DNA of 64,000 nucleotides from positions 118,437 to 182,436 of the forward strand of contig NZ_QYLP01000031.1 in assembly GCF_003614925.1 (NCBI RefSeq), given 5' to 3'. The stretch's first letter is position 1, and the number at the start of each line of letters is the position of its first letter. Origin of the DNA: Arthrobacter celericrescens (lineage in GTDB: Bacteria; Actinomycetota; Actinomycetes; Actinomycetales; Micrococcaceae). The notes beneath the pieces are model-generated. The model saw nothing but the letters and a program-made list of their open reading frames with translations. It searched no databases and was not told where the DNA came from. A program made the translations under genes and the position numbers. Positions 49,429 to 57,933 of this stretch are shown here, in pieces.

Positions 49429-52119
49429 TCAGCGGCGCATCGCCCGGCGGGCGCTGTCCGTGCGCTGCGCAGCGTTGCCGATCCACACTTCGGCCGCCAG
49501 GATCCGGGCCCCTTCCGGGCCGGCGAGGACCGGGTTGAATTCCACCAGGGCGATCTCCGGGTGTTCGTCCTTCAGCAGCGCCAGCCGGGCCGCGAGGTCC
49601 TCCAGGGCGGCGACGTCGACGGCGGGCAGGCCCTGGTAACCGAACAGCTTCAGGGAGGCCCGCGGCGAGCGGATGAAGTCGTGGACGTCCGTGGCGGAGA
49701 GCGGCGGCACCCGGTGGGCCCAGTCGTCGAGGAGGTTCACGGCGTCCCCGGCCAGGCCGAAGGACACCACGGGCCCCAGCAGGGGGTCCTCGATGGCCCG
49801 GAAGGTGCACGCCTGGCCCACCGGGGCCATGGCCTGGACTTCCAGGGCCGGGGAACCAAACGGGGCCAGGGCCCGCCGCATCTGCGCGATGTTGCGGCGC
49901 AGCGAGTCGGCGTCCTCGATGTCCAGCCGGACCCCGCCGAGGTCGATGCGGTGGCGCAGCGCCGGCTCCGTGGTCTTGAGCACCACGGGCCAGCCCAGCC
50001 GCCCGGCGGCGGCGACCGCGTCGTCGTCGTGCTCGAAGACCGCGGACGGTTCCACCACCATGCCGTAGCGGGCCAGCAGGGAGGCGGCATCCTCCGGATC
50101 CAGGCGCAGCAGCTGCTCGCCGTGGACCGGGGCGAGCAGGCGGTCCAGGTCTTCCCGGGTGCCCTCCGGATCGCAGCCCTCCGGTTCGACAAGGAGGCCT
50201 TGGTCCCTGCCGAGCCAGGCGGAGTACCCGACGACGGCGGACAGCGCCGCCACCGCATTGCCGGGACTGGAGTAGCAGGGCACGCCGGCGTCGGCCGCGT
50301 CCGCGGGCAGCAGCCCGTCCAGCCGCGCCGCCGGATCCAGCACCCCGCCGAACGCGGCGACCACGGGCTTGCCTGTCCCGGCGGCACACTCGGCCAGCAC
50401 CTTCGCGACGTCCTCGGTGGAGACGCTGCGTGCCGGGATCATCGCAACCAGGAGGGAATGGACTTCCGTCCCGGCCAGGGTCTCCTGGAGCTGCCGGCGC
50501 AGGCGGTCCAGCGAAACGGAGGCCCCGGCATCCAGGTCGATGCCGCTCAGCAGACGCTCCACGCGGAGCCCGTGGTGGCCGGCCGAATCGGCCACCACCT
50601 TGCCCAGGGCGGCGGAATTGCTGACCACGGCGAGCCCGGGGCCCTGCGGGAGGGGCTGGCTGGAGACGATCTGGGCCACGTCCATGAGCTGTTCGACCGT
50701 CTCCACGGAGATCACCCCGGACTGGCGCATCATCGCATCGAGCGCGGACGGCGGGGCCATGGTGGTCCGGCCGACGTGGCCCGGCGGCAGGCTGAGCCCG
50801 GTGAGGTCCGACTTGGCGACGATCACGGCCTTGCTGCGGGCCAGGCGCCGGGCCAGCCGGGAGAACTTGCGCGGGTTGCCCATGGACTCCAAATAGAGGC
50901 CGACGGCGGCGGTGTCTGGATCGTCCTCCCAGAACTGCATGACGTCGTTGCCGGAGACGTCCGCCCGGGTGCCCGCGGAGAGGAACGAGGACAGGCCCAG
51001 GCCCCGGCGGACGGCCGCGGCGTAGACCGACACCCCGATCGCCGCGGACTGGGTGAACAGGCCCAGCCGGCCTGGCCGCGGCATCGCCGGGGCCATCGAG
51101 GCGTTCAGGGACACCGCCGGGTGGGTGTTGATGATGCCGAGGGATTCGGGGCCAATCACGCGCATCCCGTGCGAGCGGGCCTGGCGCACGAGTGCCTGCT
51201 GCCGCTGCAGGCCGCGTTCGCCGCCGTCGGCGTACCCGGCGGTGGCGACCACCAGCCCGGTGACCCCGGCGGCCGCGCACTCGTCCACCACCTTCGGCAC
51301 CTCCTCGCCCGGCACGGCGATGACGGCCAGCTGCACGGGGCCGGGGAGGTCGGCGATCCGGGCGTAGGACTTCATGCCGGAGAGTTCGAAGGCCTCGGGG
51401 TTCACCGCGTACACGGGCCCGCCGAACCCGCCCTCGATGATGTGCTCGAGCAGCTGGTAGCCGACGCTCCCCCATTTGCGGCTGGCCCCGATGACAGCGA
51501 TGGACGACGGCGCCAGGAGGTCCCGCACGCTGCGTGCCTCGGCGCGGTGCTCGCGTGACTCCATCACGGCGAGGGATTCGCGCGTGGGGTCGATGTTGAA
51601 CGCGACGCTGACGACGCCGTCGTCGAAGTGCCGGGACAGTCCATATCCGGCGTCGGCGAAAACGCGCAGCATCTTGCTGTTTTCCGGCAGGACTTCGGCG
51701 GTGAAGCGGTGGATCCCGTTTTCGCGGGCCGCGGCGGCGAGGTGTTCAAGCAGGATGGAGCCGATGCCCCGGCCCTGCTGGGAATCCGAGATGTTGAACG
51801 CGACCTCCGCCTCGGCCAGATCGTCGAGCCGGTCGTAGCGGCCGATACCCACGATCGCGCCGCCGATGGTGATCACGAAGGCCACCCGGTCCACGTGGTC
51901 CACTTCGGTGAAGCGGCGGAGCTCCTTGCCGGAGAGCCTGGCCTTGTAGCTGAAGAATCGCATGTAGATGGAGGCCTGCGACTGGCCGGTGTGGAAGGCC
52001 TGGACGGCGTCCGCATCGGCGGGCGAAATGGGCCGCAGGTGCGCGATCCCGCCGTCGCGCAGGACGACATCGGCCTCCCAATATTCCGGATATACGCCGG
52101 TGCCGGGCTCATCCACCAT
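49429..52119 (-). CDS. GNAT acetyltransferase fused to NDP-forming acyl-CoA synthetase
   Basis: An 896-residue fusion. The N-terminal GNAT domain has the acetyl-CoA loop NISDSQQGRGIGSILLEHL, GNAT motif A. From about residue 190 the ADP-forming acetyl-CoA synthetase-like domains begin: a CoA-binding domain (SSIAVIGASRKWGSVGYQLLEHI), a ligase domain with TQSAAIGVSVYAAAV and a His at KSDLTGLSLPPGHVG, and a C-terminal ATP-grasp-like part (GWPVVLKTTEP, LVEFNPVL). Pat/Pka protein acetyltransferases carry the same parts in the reverse order (GNAT at the C terminus), so this order is worth noting. Function as protein acetyltransferase is inferred. A leaderless promoter precedes it. Confidence 0.88.
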   Translation of the reverse strand: MVDEPGTGVYPEYWEADVVLRDGGIAHLRPISPADADAVQAFHTGQSQASIYMRFFSYKARLSGKELRRFTEVDHVDRVAFVITIGGAIVGIGRYDRLDDLAEAEVAFNISDSQQGRGIGSILLEHLAAAARENGIHRFTAEVLPENSKMLRVFADAGYGLSRHFDDGVVSVAFNIDPTRESLAVMESREHRAEARSVRDLLAPSSIAVIGASRKWGSVGYQLLEHIIEGGFGGPVYAVNPEAFELSGMKSYARIADLPGPVQLAVIAVPGEEVPKVVDECAAAGVTGLVVATAGYADGGERGLQRQQALVRQARSHGMRVIGPESLGIINTHPAVSLNASMAPAMPRPGRLGLFTQSAAIGVSVYAAAVRRGLGLSSFLSAGTRADVSGNDVMQFWEDDPDTAAVGLYLESMGNPRKFSRLARRLARSKAVIVAKSDLTGLSLPPGHVGRTTMAPPSALDAMMRQSGVISVETVEQLMDVAQIVSSQPLPQGPGLAVVSNSAALGKVVADSAGHHGLRVERLLSGIDLDAGASVSLDRLRRQLQETLAGTEVHSLLVAMIPARSVSTEDVAKVLAECAAGTGKPVVAAFGGVLDPAARLDGLLPADAADAGVPCYSSPGNAVAALSAVVGYSAWLGRDQGLLVEPEGCDPEGTREDLDRLLAPVHGEQLLRLDPEDAASLLARYGMVVEPSAVFEHDDDAVAAAGRLGWPVVLKTTEPALRHRIDLGGVRLDIEDADSLRRNIAQMRRALAPFGSPALEVQAMAPVGQACTFRAIEDPLLGPVVSFGLAGDAVNLLDDWAHRVPPLSATDVHDFIRSPRASLKLFGYQGLPAVDVAALEDLAARLALLKDEHPEIALVEFNPVLAGPEGARILAAEVWIGNAAQRTDSARRAMRR

Positions 52120-52125
52120 AGGCTT

Positions 52126-52131
52126 AGCGTA
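52126..52131 (-). promoter_or_regulatory. -10 box of leaderless GNAT/ACS gene
   Basis: TACGCT on the minus strand lies exactly six bases before the ATG at 52119 with no ribosome site. Confidence 0.5.
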
Positions 52132-52173
52132 GCTAATCTCCCGCAGTACACCCCTTAAGGATCCGCCCGTTCC

Positions 52174-54708
52174 ATGGCACGCAGCCAAAGTCCTTCCCGC
52201 GCCAAAGCAGCAGCAGCTGCGGACAGCGGTGACTACACCGAAAACATCATCGACATCGACGTCACGTCCGAAATGGAAGGTTCCTTCCTGGAGTACGCCT
52301 ATTCGGTGATCTATTCCCGGGCCCTGCCCGACGCCCGGGACGGCCTCAAGCCCGTCCAGCGCCGCATCCTCTACATGATGAGCGACATGGGCCTGCGCCC
52401 GGACCGTGGCCACGTCAAGAGCGCCCGCGTGGTGGGCGAGGTGATGGGCAAGCTGCACCCGCACGGTGACGCCGCCATCTACGACGCCATGGTGCGCATG
52501 GCCCAGGACTTCTCGCTGCGCCTGCCGCTGATCGACGGGCACGGCAACTTCGGCTCGCTCGACGACGGCCCGGCCGCCCCCCGGTACACCGAGGCCAGGC
52601 TCGCCGCGGCGGCCCTGACCATGACGGACCACCTCGACGAAGACGTGGTGGACTTCATCCCCAACTACGACAACCAGCTGACCCAGCCGGATGTCCTGCC
52701 GGCCGCGTTCCCCAACCTGCTGGTCAACGGCACCACGGGCATCGCCGTCGGCATGGCCACCAACATGGCCCCGCACAACCTTGTGGAAGTGATCGCCGCC
52801 GCCCGGCACCTGATCGCCAACCCGGAGGCCACCCTCGAGGACATCATGCAGTTCGTCCCCGGGCCGGACCTGCCCACGGGCGGGAGGATCGTGGGCCTGG
52901 ACGGCATCCGCGACGCCTATGCCACCGGCCGCGGTTCCTTCAAGACCCGTGCCAAGGTGGAAATCGAGCAGCTGACCGCTCGCCGCACGGGCCTGGTGGT
53001 GACCGAACTGCCCTACATGGTGGGCCCGGAAAAGGTCATCGAAAAGATCAAGGACGCCGTCAACGGCAAGAAGCTCACCGGCATCAGCGACGTCGTGGAC
53101 CTCACCGACCGCCAGCACGGCCTGCGCCTGGTCATCGAGCTCAAGAACGGCTTCAACCCGAACGCCGTCCTCCAGCAGCTCTACCGCTTCACCCCGATGG
53201 AAGACTCCTTCGGCATAAACAACGTGGCACTCGTGGAAGGCCAGCCGCAGACCCTCGGCCTGCTGCCGCTGCTGCACGTCTATGTGGACCACCGGCTCTC
53301 GGTGGTGCGCCGCCGCACCGCCTTCCGGCTAGGCAAGAAGAAGGACCGCCTGCACCTGGTGGAGGGCCTCCTCATCGCGATCGTGGACATCGACGAGGTC
53401 ATCCAGATCATCCGTTCCTCGGACGAAGCCGCCGCCGCCCGCGACCGGCTGATGTCCATCTACGACCTCTCCGAAATCCAGGCGAACTACATCCTGGAAC
53501 TGCGCCTGCGCCAGCTCACCAAGTACTCCCGGATCGAACTCGAAAAGGAACAGGAAGAGCTGCAGCGCGAGATCGCCGAGCTCGAAGCCATCCTCGGTTC
53601 GGACACCCTCCTGCGCGAACTCGTTTCCGGCGAACTCGCCGAAATCGCCGCCAAGTACGGCACCCCGCGCCGCACGGTACTGCTCGAATCCGAGGCCGTC
53701 TCCCCCACCGTCGCCGCAGCCCTTGCCGCCGCGGCCCCCGGGCCGAAGGGCAAGGCCGCGGCCCTGCCGCTGGAAATCCCGGACGACCCCTGCTGGGCAA
53801 TCCTGACGGCGTCCGGCCAGATCGCCCGCACGGCCAACCAGGACGCCCTGGCCGAGGCCGGGCCGCGCAACAAGCACGACGTGTTCCGCTCCGTGGTGAA
53901 GACCACGGCCCGCGGCGAAATCGGCGCGGTCACCTCGCAGGGCCGGATGCTCCGCGTCCAGGTCATGGACATGCCGGTGCTGCCTCCGGTGGCCGGGCTG
54001 CCGAACCTGGCGGGCGGCGTGCCGGCCAAGGACTTCATCACCCTGCTCAAGGGCGAAACCCTGGTGGCGTTCGTGCCGCTGGACGCCGTCCTGGCACTCG
54101 GCACCGCCCAGGGCGTGGTGAAGCGCGTCCAGCCGGAGTACCCGCTGAACCGTGAAGACTTCGAGATCATCGCGCTCAAGGACAAGGACAAAGTGATCGC
54201 GGCCGAGGCCGCAGCCGAAGACACTACCGAACTGGTCTTCCTGACCCGGCAGGCCCAGCTGCTGCGCTTCGCCGCCTCCGCGGTGCGCCCGCAGGGCCGC
54301 ACTGCGGGCGGCATGGCCGGCATCAAGCTCGCCGCCGGCGACGAAGTGATCCACTTCGGCACGGTCCGCGCGGACGATCCCGCCGCCGTCGTCGTCACGA
54401 TTGCCGGAAGCACCGACGCCCTGCCGGGTACGGCGCCGGGAACGGCGAAGGTGACCGCGTTCGAGGAGTACCCGGCGAAGGGCCGTGCGACAGGTGGCGT
54501 GCGCGCCCACCGTTTCCTCAAGGGCGAAGACACCCTGCTGCTTGCCTGGGCCGGTCACGGGCCGGCGAAGGCGTCCTCCGCCGCCGGCGTGGCGCGCGCC
54601 CTGCCGCAGGAACACGGCAGGCGCGACGGCTCAGGCGTCCCGCTGTCCCAGCCGGTGGACGCGATCGGCGCCAGCATGGCCTGGACGGAGGACAGCGACG
54701 CCGGGTGA
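52174..54708 (+). CDS. parC: DNA topoisomerase IV subunit A
   Basis: An 844-residue type IIA topoisomerase A subunit. The catalytic Tyr138 lies in APRYTEARL, with [25 protein letters not shown] upstream and the C-terminal beta-pinwheel repeats ([12 protein letters not shown]). I call ParC rather than GyrA because no GyrA box (QRRGGKG) is present; the partner ParE is not in this window. At the quinolone-determining positions the sequence is [12 protein letters not shown], i.e. Ala100 in place of the Ser of E. coli GyrA Ser83. It decatenates daughter chromosomes. It is divergent from the GNAT/ACS gene; a weak AAGGA lies upstream of the ATG. Confidence 0.9.
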   Translation: MARSQSPSRAKAAAAADSGDYTENIIDIDVTSEMEGSFLEYAYSVIYSRALPDARDGLKPVQRRILYMMSDMGLRPDRGHVKSARVVGEVMGKLHPHGDAAIYDAMVRMAQDFSLRLPLIDGHGNFGSLDDGPAAPRYTEARLAAAALTMTDHLDEDVVDFIPNYDNQLTQPDVLPAAFPNLLVNGTTGIAVGMATNMAPHNLVEVIAAARHLIANPEATLEDIMQFVPGPDLPTGGRIVGLDGIRDAYATGRGSFKTRAKVEIEQLTARRTGLVVTELPYMVGPEKVIEKIKDAVNGKKLTGISDVVDLTDRQHGLRLVIELKNGFNPNAVLQQLYRFTPMEDSFGINNVALVEGQPQTLGLLPLLHVYVDHRLSVVRRRTAFRLGKKKDRLHLVEGLLIAIVDIDEVIQIIRSSDEAAAARDRLMSIYDLSEIQANYILELRLRQLTKYSRIELEKEQEELQREIAELEAILGSDTLLRELVSGELAEIAAKYGTPRRTVLLESEAVSPTVAAALAAAAPGPKGKAAALPLEIPDDPCWAILTASGQIARTANQDALAEAGPRNKHDVFRSVVKTTARGEIGAVTSQGRMLRVQVMDMPVLPPVAGLPNLAGGVPAKDFITLLKGETLVAFVPLDAVLALGTAQGVVKRVQPEYPLNREDFEIIALKDKDKVIAAEAAAEDTTELVFLTRQAQLLRFAASAVRPQGRTAGGMAGIKLAAGDEVIHFGTVRADDPAAVVVTIAGSTDALPGTAPGTAKVTAFEEYPAKGRATGGVRAHRFLKGEDTLLLAWAGHGPAKASSAAGVARALPQEHGRRDGSGVPLSQPVDAIGASMAWTEDSDAG

Positions 54709-54728
54709 CAGGGGGACCGGCGCGGAGC

Positions 54729-55109
54729 TTACATCTGGTTGATGCTGAGGATGTTTCCTTCCGTATCGAGGAACCAGGCAGCCTTTTCGCCGTCCGGCAT
54801 CGTGGCTACTCCGTTCTCGGTCTTCAGGCCGGGGAAGTCGTAGTCCTCGAAGGCCACGCCGCGGGACCGCAGTTCGTCCATCTCGGCCTCGAGGTCGTTG
54901 GTGACCCAGCCCATCTGGGTGTTCTTCGCCGTTCCGGCATTGCCGGTCTGGTAGATCATGAATCCGGTGCCGTCGCCGCAGCGGTACATGAGGTTGTCGG
55001 CGGCGTCCGGGTTGTCCGGTTCGAGTCCGAGCTTGTCGCGGTAGAACTCACGGGCCCGGTTGATGTCGCTGGCGGGAAGCACGGCCGCGACGCTGAGATT
55101 CTTTAGCAT
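54729..55109 (-). CDS. VOC-family (glyoxalase-like) protein
   Basis: A 126-residue vicinal oxygen chelate protein of glyoxalase/bleomycin-resistance fold. LKNLSVAAVLPASDINRAREFYRDKLGLEPD is the family start, followed by FEDYDFPGLKT and EKAAWFLDTEGNILSINQM, with the C-terminal metal Glu in DTEGN. The first strand ends in Val-Leu where a metal-binding His is usual, so catalytic metal binding is doubtful. GGAAAGGA lies upstream of the ATG. It is convergent with parC. Confidence 0.88.
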   Translation of the reverse strand: MLKNLSVAAVLPASDINRAREFYRDKLGLEPDNPDAADNLMYRCGDGTGFMIYQTGNAGTAKNTQMGWVTNDLEAEMDELRSRGVAFEDYDFPGLKTENGVATMPDGEKAAWFLDTEGNILSINQM

Positions 55110-55159
55110 GGCAATTCCTTTCCAAGCCCACCCCCGGGGACACTCTACTCTTGGGGCGG

Positions 55160-55195
55160 CCGGATGGAAGGGCCTTCCTGGGTCCTTCCATCCGG
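55160..55195. repeat. Hairpin between VOC and DinB genes
   Basis: CCGGATGGAAGG (55160-55171) is perfectly inverted as CCTTCCATCCGG (55184-55195) with a 12-nt spacer. It lies between divergent genes, so it is not an ordinary terminator and could be an operator. Confidence 0.4.
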
Positions 55196-55234
55196 GCCTT
55201 CCGGGAGCTGCCCGCCGCTGTTCAGCGAAAGGCC

Positions 55235-55240
55235 TAGACT
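55235..55240 (+). promoter_or_regulatory. -10 box of leaderless DinB gene
   Basis: TAGACT lies six bases before the ATG at 55247, with GGCCGG in between and no ribosome site. Confidence 0.5.
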
Positions 55241-55246
55241 GGCCGG

Positions 55247-55765
55247 ATGCCGATCATTCCCGATGACAAAGACTGGACCTGGGTCCTCCACAAGCCCTGC
55301 CCGGAGTGCGGTTTCGAGCCCGCCACGGTGAGCCCCGCAACAGTGTCCGGGGAGGTGCTGGACATGCTGCCGCGCTGGCGGTCCGTGCTGGAACGCCCCG
55401 GTGCGGCGGTCCGCCCGGATGACAACACCTGGTCCCCGCTGGAGTACGCCTGCCACGTGCGGGACGTCTTCAGCCTCTTCGACGAACGGCTGCACCTCAT
55501 GCTGGAGGAGGACGATGCCCGCTTCGCCAACTGGGACCAGGACCAGGCAGCGCTAGACGGCGGCTATGCCTCCGCCGATCCGGGCACCGTGGCGGGCGAA
55601 CTCGAGGTTGAGGGCCGGCGCGTGGCGGCGTCCTTCGCGGGCGTCACGGAAGGCCAGTGGCCCCGCACGGGCACCCGCAGCAACGGTTCCGAATTCACGG
55701 TGCTCACCTTCTCGCGCTACTTCATGCACGACGTCGTCCACCACCTGCACGACGTGAACGGCTGA
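55247..55765 (+). CDS. DinB-family protein
   Basis: A 172-residue DinB/DUF664-type four-helix protein. The expected metal ligands are His70 (ACHVRDVF), His161 and His165 (FMHDVVHHLHD). A CPEC pair (18-21) near the N terminus is unusual and might bind metal too. Family members include bacillithiol/mycothiol-linked transferases, but this one has no assigned substrate. Its mRNA is predicted to be leaderless. The nitronate monooxygenase gene follows after five bases and is probably co-transcribed. Confidence 0.85.
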   Translation: MPIIPDDKDWTWVLHKPCPECGFEPATVSPATVSGEVLDMLPRWRSVLERPGAAVRPDDNTWSPLEYACHVRDVFSLFDERLHLMLEEDDARFANWDQDQAALDGGYASADPGTVAGELEVEGRRVAASFAGVTEGQWPRTGTRSNGSEFTVLTFSRYFMHDVVHHLHDVNG

Positions 55766-55770
55766 GCGGG

Positions 55771-56883
55771 ATGGCAGGGAACGAAGCAAGGGCCTGGACA
55801 GGCACTCCCGCCACCCGGCTGTTCGGCACCCGGCTGCCGATCGTCCTGGGACCCTTCGGCGGCGTCTCCTCGGTGGAGCTTACCGCGGCGGTCAGCAACT
55901 CCGGCGGGCTCGGTTCCTTCGGCCTGTACGGCTACGAACCCGCCCGCATCAGGGCCACGGCCGAGGCGCTCAGGGCAGCCACTCCGGGGCCCTTCGCCCT
56001 GAACCTGTGGCTCCCGGTTCCCGGCGAGGAGGAGCCCCGGCCGGATGCCGCCCGGTTCGCGGCCTGGCGCGAGGTGCTGCGGCCGTACTTCGAGGAGCTC
56101 GGACTGGAGCTTCCGGAGATGCCCACCTCGTGGATGCCGGACGTGGAGGAGCAGATCGCCACCGCCATCGAGGCGAAGCCCGCAGTGCTCAGCTTTGTCT
56201 TCGGCGTGCCCTCGGCCGCCGTCGTGGACGCCGCCCACCGCAACGGCATTTCCGTCGTCGGGACCGCCACCACCGCGGAGGAAGCGGTGGTCCTGGCCGA
56301 CGGCGGAGTGGACGCCGTAGTGGCCACCGGCATGGAAGCAGGCGGGCACCGGGTGTCCTTCCTGCGGCCCGCCGAGGAGTCCCTGGTGGGGACGATGGCC
56401 CTGGTGCCGCAGGTGGCCGATGCCGTGTCCGTGCCGGTCATCGCCGCCGGCGGGATCGCCGACGGCCGCGGCCTCGCCGCCGCGCTCTGCCTCGGCGCGG
56501 ATGCCGTGCAGATCGGCTCGGCCTTCCTCGCCACGGAGCAGTCCGCCGCGGTGCCGGCCTACCGGGAGGTGTTGCGCGGCCCGGACACCAGGCACACGGT
56601 CCTCACCCGTGCCCTGAGCGGCAGGCTCGCCCGCGGCATCCCCAACCGCATCATCAGGGAACTGCCGGACCCGGCCGCGCATGCGCCGTTCCCGGTGCAG
56701 AACTGGCTGACCGGGAAGTTCCGGCCGGAGGCCGGCAGGCTCGGCAACACCGGGCTGATGTCGCTGTGGGCGGGCCAGGCAGGTCCGCTGATCGGTGCCG
56801 CCGGGGAATACGACGCCGGCCGGCTGGTGGAGCGGATCATCGCGGGAGCCGATGAGGTGCTCGGGCGGCTCGGCCGCGGCTGA
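55771..56883 (+). CDS. Nitronate monooxygenase
   Basis: A 370-residue TIM-barrel flavoprotein of the nitronate monooxygenase/2-nitropropane dioxygenase family. The N-terminal GTRLPIVLGPFGGVSSVELTAAVSNSGGLG is the FMN phosphate-side motif. EAGGHR carries the catalytic His, and VPVIAAGGIADGRGLAAALCLGADAVQIGSAFLATEQS completes the FMN site. It oxidises alkyl nitronates to carbonyls, often a detoxification of propionate-3-nitronate. The ATG lies five bases after the DinB stop, preceded by GAGCGGG. Confidence 0.9.
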   Translation: MAGNEARAWTGTPATRLFGTRLPIVLGPFGGVSSVELTAAVSNSGGLGSFGLYGYEPARIRATAEALRAATPGPFALNLWLPVPGEEEPRPDAARFAAWREVLRPYFEELGLELPEMPTSWMPDVEEQIATAIEAKPAVLSFVFGVPSAAVVDAAHRNGISVVGTATTAEEAVVLADGGVDAVVATGMEAGGHRVSFLRPAEESLVGTMALVPQVADAVSVPVIAAGGIADGRGLAAALCLGADAVQIGSAFLATEQSAAVPAYREVLRGPDTRHTVLTRALSGRLARGIPNRIIRELPDPAAHAPFPVQNWLTGKFRPEAGRLGNTGLMSLWAGQAGPLIGAAGEYDAGRLVERIIAGADEVLGRLGRG

Positions 56884-56892
56884 CGGCGGTCT

Positions 56893-57924
56893 TTAGAGGA
56901 CCTTGTCCCAGGCCATGCTGCGGTTGACCGCGGTGTAGCCCATCTTCAAGTACAGGGCCAGGGCGCCGGTGGGGTTCTCCGAGTCCACGTCGAGTGAAGC
57001 GACGTCCATGCCGGCGGCCACGAAGCGGTGCATCGCATCGGCCAGGAGGCTGCTCGCCACGCCCCGGCCCCGGTACTGCCGCCGCACGCCCAGCAGTTCG
57101 GTGTAGCCCTCCTTGTAGCCGCGGGCCGCCGCGGCATCGGGGTCGAAGAGGGCGATCTGGTAGCCGGCGATGTCCCCGCTGGCGGTGTCCCGGACCACGG
57201 CGCTGAGGTCCTCCCGGTGGAGCGGGTCCTCCATGATGAACCGCCAGGCTTCTTCGTCGCGCGGCTCGCTGCCCCAATGGTCCCGGAAGGCATCGTTGTG
57301 CGCCAGCCGCGCGGCCTCGTGCAGGCCGGGTTCGAGGGTGAGCAGCTCAAGGCCGGGCGCCAGCGAAATGTCCGGCAGGCCGCCGTCGAGCGGGCGGTGC
57401 ATCTCGTTGTACCAACGCACCACACCGAAGCCCCTGGCCCCGAACAGCGCGGACTGGTGCACCATCTTTTCTTCCATGAACAGGCGCAGCCGCGGAACGG
57501 GTGCCTCCCCGGGCGCCCCGTGCTGCCCGGCGTCGTCGGCGAACCGGTGCCGGGTGCGCCCTTCCAGCCAGGCAAGGATCGCTGTGCCGATCCCCCGGCG
57601 CTGCCACGCCGGGTCCACGCAGGCGTAACCGAAGGCCTTCTCGCCGTCGGGATTCTTGTCCACCCGGCCGTAGGCGCGGGGCACGCCGTCGGTGTCGAAG
57701 CCCAGCACGGTGTCCACCGCGGGGTCGTTCTTGCTCGACTGCAGGATGTGGTCCAGGTCCGCGGCCTTCTCGTACCAGACGGGCTGTTCCACCGCGGCGG
57801 TGCGGGCGATGAGGGCGGCCCAGGCCTCGATGTCGGCGGTTCCCGCGGCGCGCCAGTAGAGGCCGGTGGCCTGCGGATCGGGCAGTGGGACGGCGTCGGG
57901 AAGGGGCTCGGGAAGCTCGGTCAT
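56893..57924 (-). CDS. Double-GNAT N-acetyltransferase
   Basis: A 343-residue protein built of two GNAT folds, the layout of mycothiol synthase MshD and related enzymes. The C-terminal half has the acetyl-CoA loop GVRRQYRGRGVASSLLADAMH; the N-terminal half has DPAWQRRGIGTAILAWLEGR, also motif-bearing, so both halves may bind acetyl-CoA. It is not clearly MshD itself since the surrounding residues differ, so substrate is unassigned. It converges on the nitronate monooxygenase with nine bases between. Confidence 0.82.
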   Translation of the reverse strand: MTELPEPLPDAVPLPDPQATGLYWRAAGTADIEAWAALIARTAAVEQPVWYEKAADLDHILQSSKNDPAVDTVLGFDTDGVPRAYGRVDKNPDGEKAFGYACVDPAWQRRGIGTAILAWLEGRTRHRFADDAGQHGAPGEAPVPRLRLFMEEKMVHQSALFGARGFGVVRWYNEMHRPLDGGLPDISLAPGLELLTLEPGLHEAARLAHNDAFRDHWGSEPRDEEAWRFIMEDPLHREDLSAVVRDTASGDIAGYQIALFDPDAAAARGYKEGYTELLGVRRQYRGRGVASSLLADAMHRFVAAGMDVASLDVDSENPTGALALYLKMGYTAVNRSMAWDKVL

Positions 57925-57933
57925 CCCCCTAGG

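Noticed and set aside
52174-54708. Calling the topoisomerase subunit GyrA
   Set aside because: No GyrA-box motif in the C-terminal domain, and no gyrB beside it; ParC fits better.
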